A stretch of 20,998 nucleotides of DNA from DASRSS01 sp035656335 (GCA_035656335.1 DASRSS010000304.1:1-20998); one strand, 5' to 3'. Numbered from the stretch's first letter, positions 1-7,275 are shown. Notes: generated by a model from the sequence alone, not told the origin. A program made the numbers and translations.

Positions 1-538
1 GGCCGCGCTGTTGGCCGGCGCGGGCGTCAGCGCCCTGGTCGACGTGCGCATCGCCCCCGGCAGCCGGCGCAACCCGCAGTTCATGCGCGCCGAGCTCGAG
101 CGGTGGCTGCCCGCCGCGGGCATCGGCTACCGCTGGGACAAGCGGCTCGGCGGCTACCGGCGGCTGGCCGCGGACTCGCCGGACACCGCCCTGCGCAACG
201 AGTCGTTCCGCGCGTACGCCGGCTACATGCGCACCGCCGAGTTCGCGGCGGGCCTTGCCGACCTGATCGCGCAGGCCCGCCAGGAGCGCACTGCGGTGAT
301 GTGCAGCGAGACCGTCTGGTGGCGCTGCCACCGCCGGCTGATCGCCGACCACCTGCTGCTGCTCGACGGCCTCGTCCCGCTGCATCTCATGCCCGGCGGG
401 CGGCTCAGCGAGCACCGCCCGACGTCCGGCGTGCGCGTCGCCGACGGCACCCTCGTCTACGACCAGTCGGACGCGACCGTTACCCCACCGAACCCTTCGG
501 GTAGGGGCACAGCACTCGCGCAAGGAGGCCCGCAGTGA
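1..538 (+). CDS. DUF488 family protein, 5'-truncated by the window edge
   Basis: The reading frame is open from the first base (codons in phase from base 2), so the true start lies upstream. About 20-25 N-terminal residues, including the usual family opening, are missing. What is visible matches DUF488: a VDVR segment followed by SRRNPQF, a central LGGYR, and a CSE...WWRCHRRLIADHL segment whose two cysteines and His-Arg are typical of the family. The protein ends in a non-conserved Pro/Gly-rich tail. The biochemical function of DUF488 is not established; the Cys/His-Arg signature suggests a redox or nucleotide-related role at most. Its stop codon overlaps the GTG start of the molybdoenzyme gene (GTGA). 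A stress-type promoter and a strong ribosome site for the next gene lie inside its last 60 bases, so the downstream gene can be transcribed independently. Confidence 0.85.
   Translation, partial: AALLAGAGVSALVDVRIAPGSRRNPQFMRAELERWLPAAGIGYRWDKRLGGYRRLAADSPDTALRNESFRAYAGYMRTAEFAAGLADLIAQARQERTAVMCSETVWWRCHRRLIADHLLLLDGLVPLHLMPGGRLSEHRPTSGVRVADGTLVYDQSDATVTPPNPSGRGTALAQGGPQ
479..504 (+). promoter_or_regulatory. SigB/SigF-type promoter for the molybdoenzyme operon
   Basis: GTTA at 479-482 is separated by 16 nt from GGGTAG at 499-504. This matches the actinobacterial SigB/SigF consensus (GTTT, 14-17 nt, GGGTA[T/C]) with one -35 and one -10 deviation. Transcription would start near 511, giving a leader of about 25 nt that contains the AAGGAGG ribosome site at 522-528, 6 nt before GTG 535. 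It lies inside the 3' end of the DUF488 gene. Confidence 0.6.
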
Positions 539-2880
539 CGAGTCCGCCCGGTTCCGTCGTCAGCTCCGACCGCACCGCCGACGTCTGGGGGCAACGCACC
601 CCGGTCGCGCGGAACGCGCACTGGCCCGAACGCGTCGACCAGTTCCTCACCGTGGACGAGGGCTCGGTCGAGCGCTGGGTGCAGTCGGCGTGCGTGCTGT
701 GCTCCAACGGCTGCGGCATGGACGTCGCCGTCGCGGGCGGGCGGATCGTCGGCGTGCGCGGCCGGGTCGAGGACCGGGTAAACCACGGCCGGCTCGGCCC
801 GAAGGGGCTGTACGGCTGGCAGGCGAACCATTCGCCGGACCGGCTGACCCGTCCGCTCGTTCGCGTCGACGGGGAGCTGCGCGAGACCGACTGGGACACC
901 GCGATGAACGCGATCGTCCAGCGGTCGCAGCAGGTGATCAACGAGCACACCCGGCTGGCCATGGCGTTCTACACCAGCGGACAGCTGTTCGCCGAGGAGT
1001 ACTACACGCTCACGGTGCTCGCGCGCGGCGGCATCGGCACCCCGCATCTGGACGGCAACACGCGGCTGTGCACCGCGACCGCTGAGTGGGCGCTCGTCGA
1101 GAGCTTCGGCAGCGACGGCGATCCCGGCTCGTACACCGACATCGACGCCTGCGACACGCTGTTCCTGGTCGGGCACAACGTGGCCGAGACGCAGACCGTG
1201 ATGTGGATGCGGATGCTGGACCGGCTGCACGGACCGGACCGGCCGAAGCTGGTCGTCGTCGATCCGCGCCGGACGGCGGTGGCGGAGGAGGCGGACGTCC
1301 ATCTGGCGATCCGCGCCGGCACGAACGTCGCGCTGCTCAACGCGATCCTGCACGAGTTCGTCGCGCACGACTGGATCGACCACGACTGGGTGCAGGAGCA
1401 CACCGTCGGCTACGACGACCTGCGCGACGTCGTCTCGAAGTACTCCCCCGACTCCGTCGCGGACGTGTGCGGAGTCTCGGCCGCGGACATCCGGCGCGCC
1501 GCCGAGATCCTCGGCACGAGCCAGCGGCTGGTGTCGACCGTGTTGCAGGGCGTCTACCAGTCCCACCAGGCCACGGCGGCGGCCGTCCAGGTGAACAACA
1601 TCAACCTGCTCCGCGGCATGATCGGACGCCCCGGCTGCACCGTGTTCCAGATGAACGGCCAGCCGACCGCGGAGAACACCCGCGAGACCGGCGCCGACGG
1701 CTCGCTTCCGGGTTACCGCAACTGGCAGAACGACGAGCACGTGCGTGAGATCGCCGAGGCGTGGAACGTCGACATGCTGCAGATCCCGCACTGGGCGCCG
1801 CCGACGCACGCGATGGAGATCTTCCGCCAGATCGAGGCCGGCACGATCAAGTTCCTCTGGGTGAACGCGACGAACCCGTTGGTGTCGCTGCCGGAGCTGC
1901 ACCGCATCCGGTCGATCTGCGAGCAGAAGCGGCTGTTCCTCGTCGTCTCGGACGCGTTTCTGACCGAGACCGCCGAGGTCGCCGACGTCGTGCTGCCCGC
2001 CGCGATCTGGGCGGAGAAGACCGGCTGCTTCACGAACGCCGACCGCACCGTCCACCTGTCCGAGAAGGCGATCGAGCCGCCGGGCGAGGCGCGCAGCGAC
2101 CTGGACATCTTCATCGACTATGCGCACCGGATGAACCTGCACGACAAGGACGGCGCGCCGCTGATCAAGTGGTCCACGCCCGAGCAGGCGTGGCGCGCGT
2201 TCACCGAGATCACCCGCGGCCGCCCGTGCGACCAGTCCGCGCTGACGTACGCCAAGCTGCGCGGCGGCAGCGGCATCCAGTGGCCGTGCACGGACGACTC
2301 CCCCGACGGCACCGAACGGCTGTACGTCAATCACCACTTCCTGACCGAGCCGACCGTGGCCGAGAGCTACGGGCACGACCTGATGACCGGGGCCGAGAAC
2401 GAGGCCGACGAGTACCGGGCCCACGACCCGGGCGGCCGCGCGATCCTCAAGGCCGCCGACTACACACCGCCGCACGAGCAGGTCGACGAGAACTATCCGC
2501 TGCAGCTGACCAACGGCCGCACCGTGTACCACTGGCATACCCGGACCAAGACGGCGCGCGCGCGTCAGCTCAACGACGCAGCGCCGGAGCCGTGGGTGGA
2601 GATGTGCCCGCAGGACGCCGCGACCCTGGGCGTGACGGACGGCGACCTCGTCCGCGTCGAGTCGCGCCGCGGCTCGGTCCAGGCGCCGCTGCGGCTGACC
2701 GGTACTCGCCCCGGCGTGGTGTTCGTCCCGTTCCACTACGGCTACTGGGACCGCACCGGCGCTGACCCGGGCAAGGACGGCCGCGCCGCGAACGAGCTGA
2801 CCCGCACCGAGTGGGACCCGGTCTCCAAGCAGCCGATCTTCAAGGTGACCGCGGTGCGCGTGACGAAGGTGGAGCGATGA
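535..2880 (+). CDS. Molybdopterin oxidoreductase (formate dehydrogenase/nitrate reductase alpha type)
   Basis: 781 aa, cytoplasmic (no Tat or Sec signal seen). Start GTG 535 is fixed by AAGGAGG six bases upstream and the GTGA overlap with DUF488. Domains in order: N-terminal Fe-S segment with C53-x2-C56-x3-C60; the bis-MGD-binding catalytic region with NTRLCTATA, where Cys179 sits in the molybdenum-ligand position of NapA/FdhF relatives; and a C-terminal dinucleotide-binding domain from about residue 660 (LTNGRTVYHWHTRTKT to the PFHYGYW region). The fourth Fe-S cysteine, normally in a CPKG or CVKG motif, is Gly88 here (GRLGPKG), so only three cysteine ligands remain. From memory, actinobacterial relatives share GRLGPKG, which would make it a subfamily trait rather than a sequencing error. 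Substrate (formate, nitrate or other) cannot be assigned. It overlaps the small downstream gene by ATGA, suggesting co-translation. Confidence 0.88.
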   Translation: MTSPPGSVVSSDRTADVWGQRTPVARNAHWPERVDQFLTVDEGSVERWVQSACVLCSNGCGMDVAVAGGRIVGVRGRVEDRVNHGRLGPKGLYGWQANHSPDRLTRPLVRVDGELRETDWDTAMNAIVQRSQQVINEHTRLAMAFYTSGQLFAEEYYTLTVLARGGIGTPHLDGNTRLCTATAEWALVESFGSDGDPGSYTDIDACDTLFLVGHNVAETQTVMWMRMLDRLHGPDRPKLVVVDPRRTAVAEEADVHLAIRAGTNVALLNAILHEFVAHDWIDHDWVQEHTVGYDDLRDVVSKYSPDSVADVCGVSAADIRRAAEILGTSQRLVSTVLQGVYQSHQATAAAVQVNNINLLRGMIGRPGCTVFQMNGQPTAENTRETGADGSLPGYRNWQNDEHVREIAEAWNVDMLQIPHWAPPTHAMEIFRQIEAGTIKFLWVNATNPLVSLPELHRIRSICEQKRLFLVVSDAFLTETAEVADVVLPAAIWAEKTGCFTNADRTVHLSEKAIEPPGEARSDLDIFIDYAHRMNLHDKDGAPLIKWSTPEQAWRAFTEITRGRPCDQSALTYAKLRGGSGIQWPCTDDSPDGTERLYVNHHFLTEPTVAESYGHDLMTGAENEADEYRAHDPGGRAILKAADYTPPHEQVDENYPLQLTNGRTVYHWHTRTKTARARQLNDAAPEPWVEMCPQDAATLGVTDGDLVRVESRRGSVQAPLRLTGTRPGVVFVPFHYGYWDRTGADPGKDGRAANELTRTEWDPVSKQPIFKVTAVRVTKVER

Positions 2881-3371
2881 ACAAGATCGGTCAGCTGCTG
2901 GACGACCTGCACGACGCGGAGACCGACCTCGCGCACCAGTACCGGATCGTCGCCGAGCGGCAGGCCGCCGAGCAGGACGTGTACTACCTGTGCCGCACGC
3001 TCGCGAAGCAGGCGGACGAGCACGCCGAGCACGTGCGCCGGGTCGCCGAGAAGTTCGGCAAGACGCTGTCCGAGCCGGGCGGCGACCGGATGGCGAACGT
3101 GCTGTCCGGGCTGCGGCACAAGACCTCGGAGCTGATGGGTCGCCGTCCGGAGAGCGGGCTGCTGCTCCTGCGCGACCTGCGCGAGCTGTACCTCATGGCC
3201 GAGGAGGCGAACATCCACTGGCTCGCGCTCGGCCAAGTCGCGCAGGCCGTCCGCGATCACGACCTGCTGGACGAGGTGTCCGACCTGCACAAGCAGACGC
3301 TCACCCAGATCAAGTGGCTGAAGACCCGGATCAAGGAGGCCGCGCCGCAGGTCCTGGTCTCCGGGGTCTAG
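2877..3371 (+). CDS. Small all-helical protein, possibly ferritin-like, partner of the molybdoenzyme
   Basis: 164 aa. ATG 2877 overlaps the preceding stop (ATGA), with AAGGTGGAG just upstream. I do not recognise a named family with certainty. The sequence reads as four long amphipathic helices (roughly residues 3-33, 35-62, 93-127, 130-156) with a linker at 63-92. Acidic/His pairs occur in each helix: E15 near H20, E48 with H49/H52, E109/E110 with H114, and E133 with H138. That spacing recalls ferritin-like diiron bundles (Glu in helices 1 and 3, ExxH in 2 and 4) but is not diagnostic. Tight coupling suggests it serves the molybdoenzyme, as electron carrier, chaperone or metal/oxygen scavenger; this is inference. 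Its stop shares a CTAG tetramer with the stop of the convergent DUF3618 gene. Confidence 0.75.
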   Translation: MNKIGQLLDDLHDAETDLAHQYRIVAERQAAEQDVYYLCRTLAKQADEHAEHVRRVAEKFGKTLSEPGGDRMANVLSGLRHKTSELMGRRPESGLLLLRDLRELYLMAEEANIHWLALGQVAQAVRDHDLLDEVSDLHKQTLTQIKWLKTRIKEAAPQVLVSGV

Positions 3372-3703
3372 GCGTTGTCGCTGCCGGCGCGGCGAAGTCG
3401 GCGCAGCAGGAGCAGCGCGAACACGGCGCCGCCGGCGATCATCGCCGTCCGCTTCTTGTCCTGCGCCGCCTTCGAGACGAGCGGCGCGGCGGCCTGCTCA
3501 ACCCGGCCGATCGCGTGCTGGACCGGCTCGGGCGCCGACGCCTTCGCGTGCTGGTACGCCTCGGCAGCGCGCGCGCCGGCCTCGTCGACCCGTTCCTTCG
3601 CGATCGTCTTGACGTCCAGCTTGGCGTGCAGCGCGTCGACCGTCCGGGCCAGCTCGGCCCGGGTCAGCTCGATCTCGGAGCGGACTTTCTCGATGTCGGT
3701 CAC
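3368..3703 (-). CDS. DUF3618 domain membrane-anchored protein
   Basis: 111 aa. The N-terminal 35 residues (TDIEKVRSEIELTRAEL, then ARTVDALHAKLD) are the DUF3618 signature, a charged amphipathic helix. A long alanine/charged helical region follows, then one transmembrane segment at about 86-100 and an RRLRRAG basic tail, so the bulk probably lies on the cytoplasmic face. It starts by ATGA overlap (3700-3703) with the upstream holin-III gene, so the two are almost certainly co-transcribed and translationally coupled. This pairing is common in actinobacteria and is usually linked to envelope or osmotic stress, but no biochemical role is known. It shares the CTAG stop tetramer with the convergent plus-strand gene, leaving no room for a terminator between them. 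Confidence 0.88.
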   Translation of the reverse strand: MTDIEKVRSEIELTRAELARTVDALHAKLDVKTIAKERVDEAGARAAEAYQHAKASAPEPVQHAIGRVEQAAAPLVSKAAQDKKRTAMIAGGAVFALLLLRRLRRAGSDNA

Positions 3704-4206
3704 TTGCGCACCGCCCCGCGCACGGCGGCGACGTCCGCCTTGACGCTTTCGACGGACTCCTTGCCGATGCCGCGGCTGCCGAAGCGCATGCCGATCAGGC
3801 CGGGCAGGCCGAGCATGCCGGAAACGATCATGAAGCCGGCCCCGACCAGCAGCGCGGCCGCCCAGGGCCGCATGATCATCGCCAGCGCGAGGATCGCGGC
3901 CGTGGCGAAGCAGCAGGCACCGAAGAACGCCATGCCCCCCGCGGCGCCCAGCGCGCCGAACGCGGCGCCGAGCTTCTTGCCGCGCTGCTTGGCCTCCAGC
4001 TCGGCGAGCTGCAGCTCGTCGCGGACGAGGGTGGAGACCTGCTCGCTCAACTGCGCGACCAGCGCACCGACCGATCCCTCCGCGGGCTGCGGCGCGCGAA
4101 CCGGCTGCGGTGCCCCATCGCCGTTGGACGACGGGGGCGGCAGTTGCGAGTAGGACTTCGGCTGGTCGCCGTCCGCGTTGTCCTTCTGCTGCGCCAGCAA
4201 CGTCAT
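3700..4206 (-). CDS. Phage-holin-superfamily-III-like membrane protein (PF07332 type)
   Basis: 168 aa. A disordered Pro/Gln/Ser-rich N-terminus (about 1-45) is followed by an amphipathic helix (GALVAQLSEQVSTLVRDEL, 47-65, continuing to about 77) and two hydrophobic segments (about 81-111 and 115-138), ending in a charged helix. The LVRDELQLAELEAK stretch before the first membrane segment is typical of this family. Despite the family name these chromosomal proteins are not phage lysis genes; they accompany DUF3618 or YtxH-like proteins in many actinobacteria. Start ATG is supported by AGGAGG at 4212-4217, six bases upstream. A SigB-like promoter (4236-4261) lies just before it, in the 55-bp gap to the DUF1360 gene. 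Confidence 0.85.
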   Translation of the reverse strand: MTLLAQQKDNADGDQPKSYSQLPPPSSNGDGAPQPVRAPQPAEGSVGALVAQLSEQVSTLVRDELQLAELEAKQRGKKLGAAFGALGAAGGMAFFGACCFATAAILALAMIMRPWAAALLVGAGFMIVSGMLGLPGLIGMRFGSRGIGKESVESVKADVAAVRGAVRK

Positions 4207-4235
4207 GGCTGCCTCCTGGTTGGTATGGCTGCTGT

Positions 4236-4261
4236 GTTCCCGTGCAATCTGGCCGGCAAAC
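4236..4261 (-). promoter_or_regulatory. SigB/SigF-type promoter for the holin-III/DUF3618 pair
   Basis: Read on the minus strand, GTTT (4261-4258) is followed after exactly 16 nt by GGGAAC (4241-4236). The -35 is perfect; the -10 has one change from GGGTAC. Transcription would start near 4229, giving a leader of about 23 nt with the AGGAGG ribosome site. The -35 lies one base beyond the DUF1360 stop codon. Confidence 0.5.
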
Positions 4262-4783
4262 TCACTCGCCCGCCTGCTGCTGCAGCACCGAGTACAGGTA
4301 CTGCAGGAAGTCCGAGCCGGCCACCGCGCTCAGGACGGCCATCACCAGCCGGGTCTGCCGGGGCGCGAACACCAGGCCCGCGCCGAAGCCGGTGGCAACC
4401 CACTGCGCCAGGCACATCGGGCAGCTGATCAGCTCGCCGACGGAGTGCCGCAGGCCGTCCTCGGCGCGCACGTCCTCCTTGAGCTCGGCCGCCGCGCTGA
4501 CGCCCTCGTACTCGGTGAACGGGGCCCGCAACGGGCTGGTGATCGGGTCCTTGGCCAGCGTCCGGCTGAGCCGGTGCGTGGCGACGCTGAGCAGCACGAG
4601 GTCCCACGGCCCGACGGTGGCCGGGACACTGCGGCCGGTCAGCCGGCCCAGCCCGGTCGCGGTGGTGACGATGCCGGCGTACGCGCCGATCACCTTGAGG
4701 TAACCGCCGAGCGGACGGTCGTCGCCGCCGCTGTAGGCACGCGCCTGGCGCTGCGCCCACTCGCGCACTCCGGTGTTCGTCAT
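4262..4783 (-). CDS. DUF1360 family membrane protein
   Basis: 173 aa with the internal ATG at 4783 chosen as start. DUF1360 features: THRLSRTLAKD followed by a PFTEYEG motif (residues 69-94), an acidic/Arg linker, and SCPMCLAQWVAT (120-131), a conserved CPxC inside or beside a membrane segment. Hydrophobic segments lie at about 30-50, 58-70, 122-141 and 145-165. Function is unknown; the CPxC could bind metal or be redox-active. An in-frame GTG at 4810 would add nine residues, but a GGGTAC -10 element sits at 4798-4793, exactly 9 nt upstream of the ATG. That argues for the shorter, leaderless form, and no Shine-Dalgarno sequence is visible before either start. Confidence 0.82.
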   Translation of the reverse strand: MTNTGVREWAQRQARAYSGGDDRPLGGYLKVIGAYAGIVTTATGLGRLTGRSVPATVGPWDLVLLSVATHRLSRTLAKDPITSPLRAPFTEYEGVSAAAELKEDVRAEDGLRHSVGELISCPMCLAQWVATGFGAGLVFAPRQTRLVMAVLSAVAGSDFLQYLYSVLQQQAGE

Positions 4784-4792
4784 GGCGAAGGG

Positions 4793-4818
4793 GTACCCGC
4801 GGCATCTCACCGGTAATC
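4793..4818 (-). promoter_or_regulatory. SigB/SigF-type promoter for DUF1360 (near-leaderless)
   Basis: On the minus strand GATT (4818-4815), 16 nt, then GGGTAC (4798-4793), which is part of the palindrome GGGTACCC. Exactly 9 nt separate the hexamer from ATG 4783, so the message would carry zero to about three untranslated bases. It lies in the 63-bp divergent gap with the Rieske gene promoter. Confidence 0.5.
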
Positions 4819-4837
4819 CGCAGCCGTTTGCGGGTAG
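4812..4837 (+). promoter_or_regulatory. SigB/SigF-type promoter for the Rieske operon (near-leaderless)
   Basis: GGGTAG at 4832-4837 ends 9 nt before ATG 4847. The -35 is poor (GGTA at 4812-4815 with 16 nt, or GTAA with 15 nt), so the call rests on the -10 hexamer and on the spacing shared with three other genes here. No Shine-Dalgarno sequence lies between hexamer and ATG. Confidence 0.45.
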
Positions 4838-4846
4838 TCAGCTCGC

Positions 4847-5740
4847 ATGTCCGCTACGCGCACCGTCACCCCGTCCGCAGCCGCCGCCCACACGCTGGAC
4901 GAACTCGCCGAACGCGTCGAGCACGCGACCGTCCTCGACGGCGTCGGCTCCGCGATCGCCAAGGTGATCGACCGTGCCCTGCCCGACGGCGGGGTGCGGG
5001 ACGTCGCGTCCGGAGTGCCGATCGGGCATCCGGCGCACCCGCTGCTGGTGACGGTCCCGATCGGCAGCTGGACGGCGGCCACGTACCTGGACCTGACCGG
5101 CGGCGACCGCAAGGCGGCGCGCCGGCTCGTCGGCCTGGGCGTGCTCGCGGCGGTGCCGGCGGCGGTGACCGGCAGCAACGACTGGCTCACCACCAGGAAG
5201 GCCGAGCGGCGGGTCGGGCTGGTGCACGCGGCGCTGAACAACGTCGCCCTGGTTCTCTACGGCGCCAGCTGGCTGGCGCGCAGGCGCGGACGGCACGCGC
5301 GCGGCGTGCTGCTGTCCCTGGCCGGCCTGTCCGTCACCGGCGCGTCCGGCTGGCTGGGCGGGCACCTCTCGTACGCGCTCGGCATCGGCGTCGACCACAC
5401 CGCGTTCGAGCACCTGCCCGGCGAGTGGACGGACGCGTGCGCCGAGTCCGACGTCCCGGCAACCGGCGCGACCAGCGTGGAGATCGACGGCGTGCCGGTG
5501 CTGGTGACCCGGGACGGCGGCGAGATCGTCGCGCTGGCCGACCGGTGCACGCACCGCGGCGGGCCGCTGCACGAGGGCGAAATCGTCGACGGCTGCGTCA
5601 CCTGCCCCTGGCACGGCACCCAGTTCGCGCTGCGCGACGGCACCGTCCGCCGCGGGCCGGGGACGCGGCCGCAGCCGACGCTTCAGGTGCGCGTCGAGAA
5701 CGGCCGGGTGCAGCTGCGGCGCGCGAGCCAGGACGACTGA
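4847..5740 (+). CDS. DUF2231 membrane domain fused to a Rieske [2Fe-2S] domain
   Basis: 297 aa. Residues about 55-185 form a DUF2231 region: IGHPAHPLL motif, then four hydrophobic segments (about 63-85, 90-108, 122-142, 150-172). The C-terminal third (about 200-290) is a Rieske ferredoxin domain with C234-T-H236 and C253-P-W-H256, all four cluster ligands present; the HRGGPLHEG between them is also typical. Orientation is unknown, but no signal peptide is seen and the short hydrophobic helices suggest a cytoplasmic Rieske head. It may pass electrons between a soluble reductase and the membrane; the natural partner is unknown. The start is fixed by the GGGTAG element 9 nt upstream. It is the first gene of a plus-strand run, 28 bp ahead of the DJ-1 gene. 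Confidence 0.88.
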   Translation: MSATRTVTPSAAAAHTLDELAERVEHATVLDGVGSAIAKVIDRALPDGGVRDVASGVPIGHPAHPLLVTVPIGSWTAATYLDLTGGDRKAARRLVGLGVLAAVPAAVTGSNDWLTTRKAERRVGLVHAALNNVALVLYGASWLARRRGRHARGVLLSLAGLSVTGASGWLGGHLSYALGIGVDHTAFEHLPGEWTDACAESDVPATGATSVEIDGVPVLVTRDGGEIVALADRCTHRGGPLHEGEIVDGCVTCPWHGTQFALRDGTVRRGPGTRPQPTLQVRVENGRVQLRRASQDD

Positions 5741-5768
5741 GACGAGCGAGACGGATGAGGGGATCACG

Positions 5769-6326
5769 ATGAGCAACGAGCTGAGCGGCAAACGCATCGC
5801 GTTTCTCGTCGCCAACAGCGGCGTCGAGCAGGTGGAGCTCACCAAGCCGTGGCAGGCGATGCAGGACGCCGGTGCCGAGACGAGCCTGCTCGCACCGGAG
5901 AAGGACACCGTGCAGGCGATGAACGGTGACATCGACAAGGGCGACACGTTCGAGCCGGATCGGGCGCTGGGCGACGCGTCCGCGGAGGACTTCGACGCGC
6001 TCGTGCTGCCGGGCGGCGTGGCCAACCCGGACAAGCTGCGCATGGACTCGCAGGCGGTCGCGTTCGTGCGCGCGTTCGCCGAGGCGGGCAAGCCGATCGC
6101 GTCGATCTGCCACGGTCCGTGGACGCTGGTAGAGGCGGGCGTCGTCCGCGGCAAGACGCTGACCAGCTGGCCGAGCCTGCAGACCGACATCCGCAATGCC
6201 GGCGCAGAATGGCGCGACGAGGAGTCGTTCACCTGCCGCGCCGAGGGGTTCACGCTCGTCACCAGTCGCAAGCCGGACGATCTCGACGCGTTCAACGCCG
6301 CCGCCATCGCCGCGTTCGCCGGCTGA
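5769..6326 (+). CDS. DJ-1/PfpI family protein (class I glutamine amidotransferase-like)
   Basis: 185 aa, near-complete match to the PfpI/YraA/DJ-1 fold. The nucleophile elbow is ICHGPW with Cys114-His115. Glu20 in GVEQVEL occupies the position of the conserved acidic residue that tunes the cysteine. LPGGVANPDKLR (about 77-88) and SWPSLQTDIRNAGAEW (about 136-151) are family blocks. Relatives act as deglycases/glyoxalase III-like enzymes, chaperones or, less often, peptidases; the exact activity cannot be told from sequence. GAGGGG lies 7-12 bases before ATG 5769. It sits 28 bp after the Rieske gene with no promoter in the gap, so probably the same transcript, consistent with an oxidative or carbonyl-stress role. 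Confidence 0.9.
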   Translation: MSNELSGKRIAFLVANSGVEQVELTKPWQAMQDAGAETSLLAPEKDTVQAMNGDIDKGDTFEPDRALGDASAEDFDALVLPGGVANPDKLRMDSQAVAFVRAFAEAGKPIASICHGPWTLVEAGVVRGKTLTSWPSLQTDIRNAGAEWRDEESFTCRAEGFTLVTSRKPDDLDAFNAAAIAAFAG

Positions 6327-6348
6327 CCGGGGCGCCGGGGAGGGAGTG

Positions 6349-7275
6349 ATGGAAGCCGGCGCGCAGGACGCGCCCGCCCGAACACAACGACACAGTTCCC
6401 ACCGGCCCGCGCGCTCGCAGGCGCGCTCGGACGGCCGCCGCAAGCTGGTCCGCGGTCTCGAGCGCCACGACTGGCTGCGCCGCGCGCTGCGCGTGGGTCT
6501 GGCCTCGCGCGGTGTCGTGTACCTGGCGCTCGGCTACCTGGTCGCGCGCATCGCGCTCGGCGCGCTCGACGGGGCGGGCACGCAGCACCAGGCGAGCGGT
6601 CCCGGCGTGGCGCAGGCGATCGCGCAGCAGAACGGCGGCCAGGCGGTTCTGGTCGTGCTCGCGGTCGGGCTGCTGCTGTACGCGCTGTTCAGCCTCGTCG
6701 ACGCGCTGCTGCACCACGACGCGGAGTCACCGGCGGCCAAGCGCTGGGGCGATCGCGCGCTGTCGGGGTGGGGCTTCGTCGTCTACGGCCTGTTCAGCGG
6801 CTACTGCTTCGTCACCGCGGCCTCGCCGCCGAAGGGACCGACCGCGCCGAAGTCGCACCAGCAGGACACCCAGTGGTCGGCGCGGGTGCTCGGCTGGCCG
6901 GGCGGGCAGTTCTGGCTCGCCCTGCTGGGGTTCGTGCTGCTCGGCATCGCCGCGTTCCTGCTGTCGCGGACGGCGCGGCGCAGCTTCCGGGACCGGCTGC
7001 CGCGCGAGGACATGGGTCCCTGGACGTGGCGGCTGGCAATCGTGCTCGGGACGAGCGGCTACTTCGGCCGCGCGCTGCTGTTCGGCGTGGTCGGCTGGTA
7101 CGTCGTCGGCGCCGCGATCGAGAACGATCCGCACCACGGCCAGGGTGTCGACGGCTCCGTCCGTCTGCTCGCCCGCAGCACCGCGGGGCCGCCGCTGCTG
7201 TGGGTGGTCGCGATCGCGCTGATGCTCTACGGGCTGTACATGTTCGTCGAAGCTCGCTACCGACGCGTGGGATGA
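6349..7275 (+). CDS. DUF1206 integral membrane protein
   Basis: 308 aa. After a charged, Arg-rich N-terminus (1-45) come three repeats of the DUF1206 unit, each a pair of hydrophobic helices. Repeat 1 begins LRVGLASRGVVYLALGY (47-63) with a second helix at 98-117; repeat 2 covers about 137-157 and 186-206; repeat 3 covers about 228-256 and 283-300. The function of DUF1206 is unknown. GGGGAGGGAG immediately precedes the ATG; an adjacent in-frame GTG (6346) is a possible alternative start. It lies 22 bp after the DJ-1 gene and overlaps the MFS gene by ATGA, so it belongs to the same operon. Confidence 0.87.
   Translation: MEAGAQDAPARTQRHSSHRPARSQARSDGRRKLVRGLERHDWLRRALRVGLASRGVVYLALGYLVARIALGALDGAGTQHQASGPGVAQAIAQQNGGQAVLVVLAVGLLLYALFSLVDALLHHDAESPAAKRWGDRALSGWGFVVYGLFSGYCFVTAASPPKGPTAPKSHQQDTQWSARVLGWPGGQFWLALLGFVLLGIAAFLLSRTARRSFRDRLPREDMGPWTWRLAIVLGTSGYFGRALLFGVVGWYVVGAAIENDPHHGQGVDGSVRLLARSTAGPPLLWVVAIALMLYGLYMFVEARYRRVG

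Noticed and set aside
491..504. ACCCTTCGGGT mini-hairpin near the molybdoenzyme promoter
   Set aside because: Four-base stem lying on the -10 element itself; explained by the promoter sequence.
457..2736. Long minus-strand open frame (759 codons) opposite the molybdoenzyme gene, and similar long frames opposite the other genes
   Set aside because: High GC removes stop codons from the complementary frames; the translations are Arg/Val/Gly-rich low-complexity sequence with no recognisable domain, while the plus frame encodes a clear protein family.
3700..4206. Holin-type protein as evidence of a prophage
   Set aside because: No other phage gene is present; holin-III/DUF3618 pairs are ordinary chromosomal genes in actinobacteria.
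4784..4810. Upstream GTG start for DUF1360
   Set aside because: It would translate through a GGGTAC -10 element; the downstream ATG fits the 9-nt spacing shared with three other genes here.
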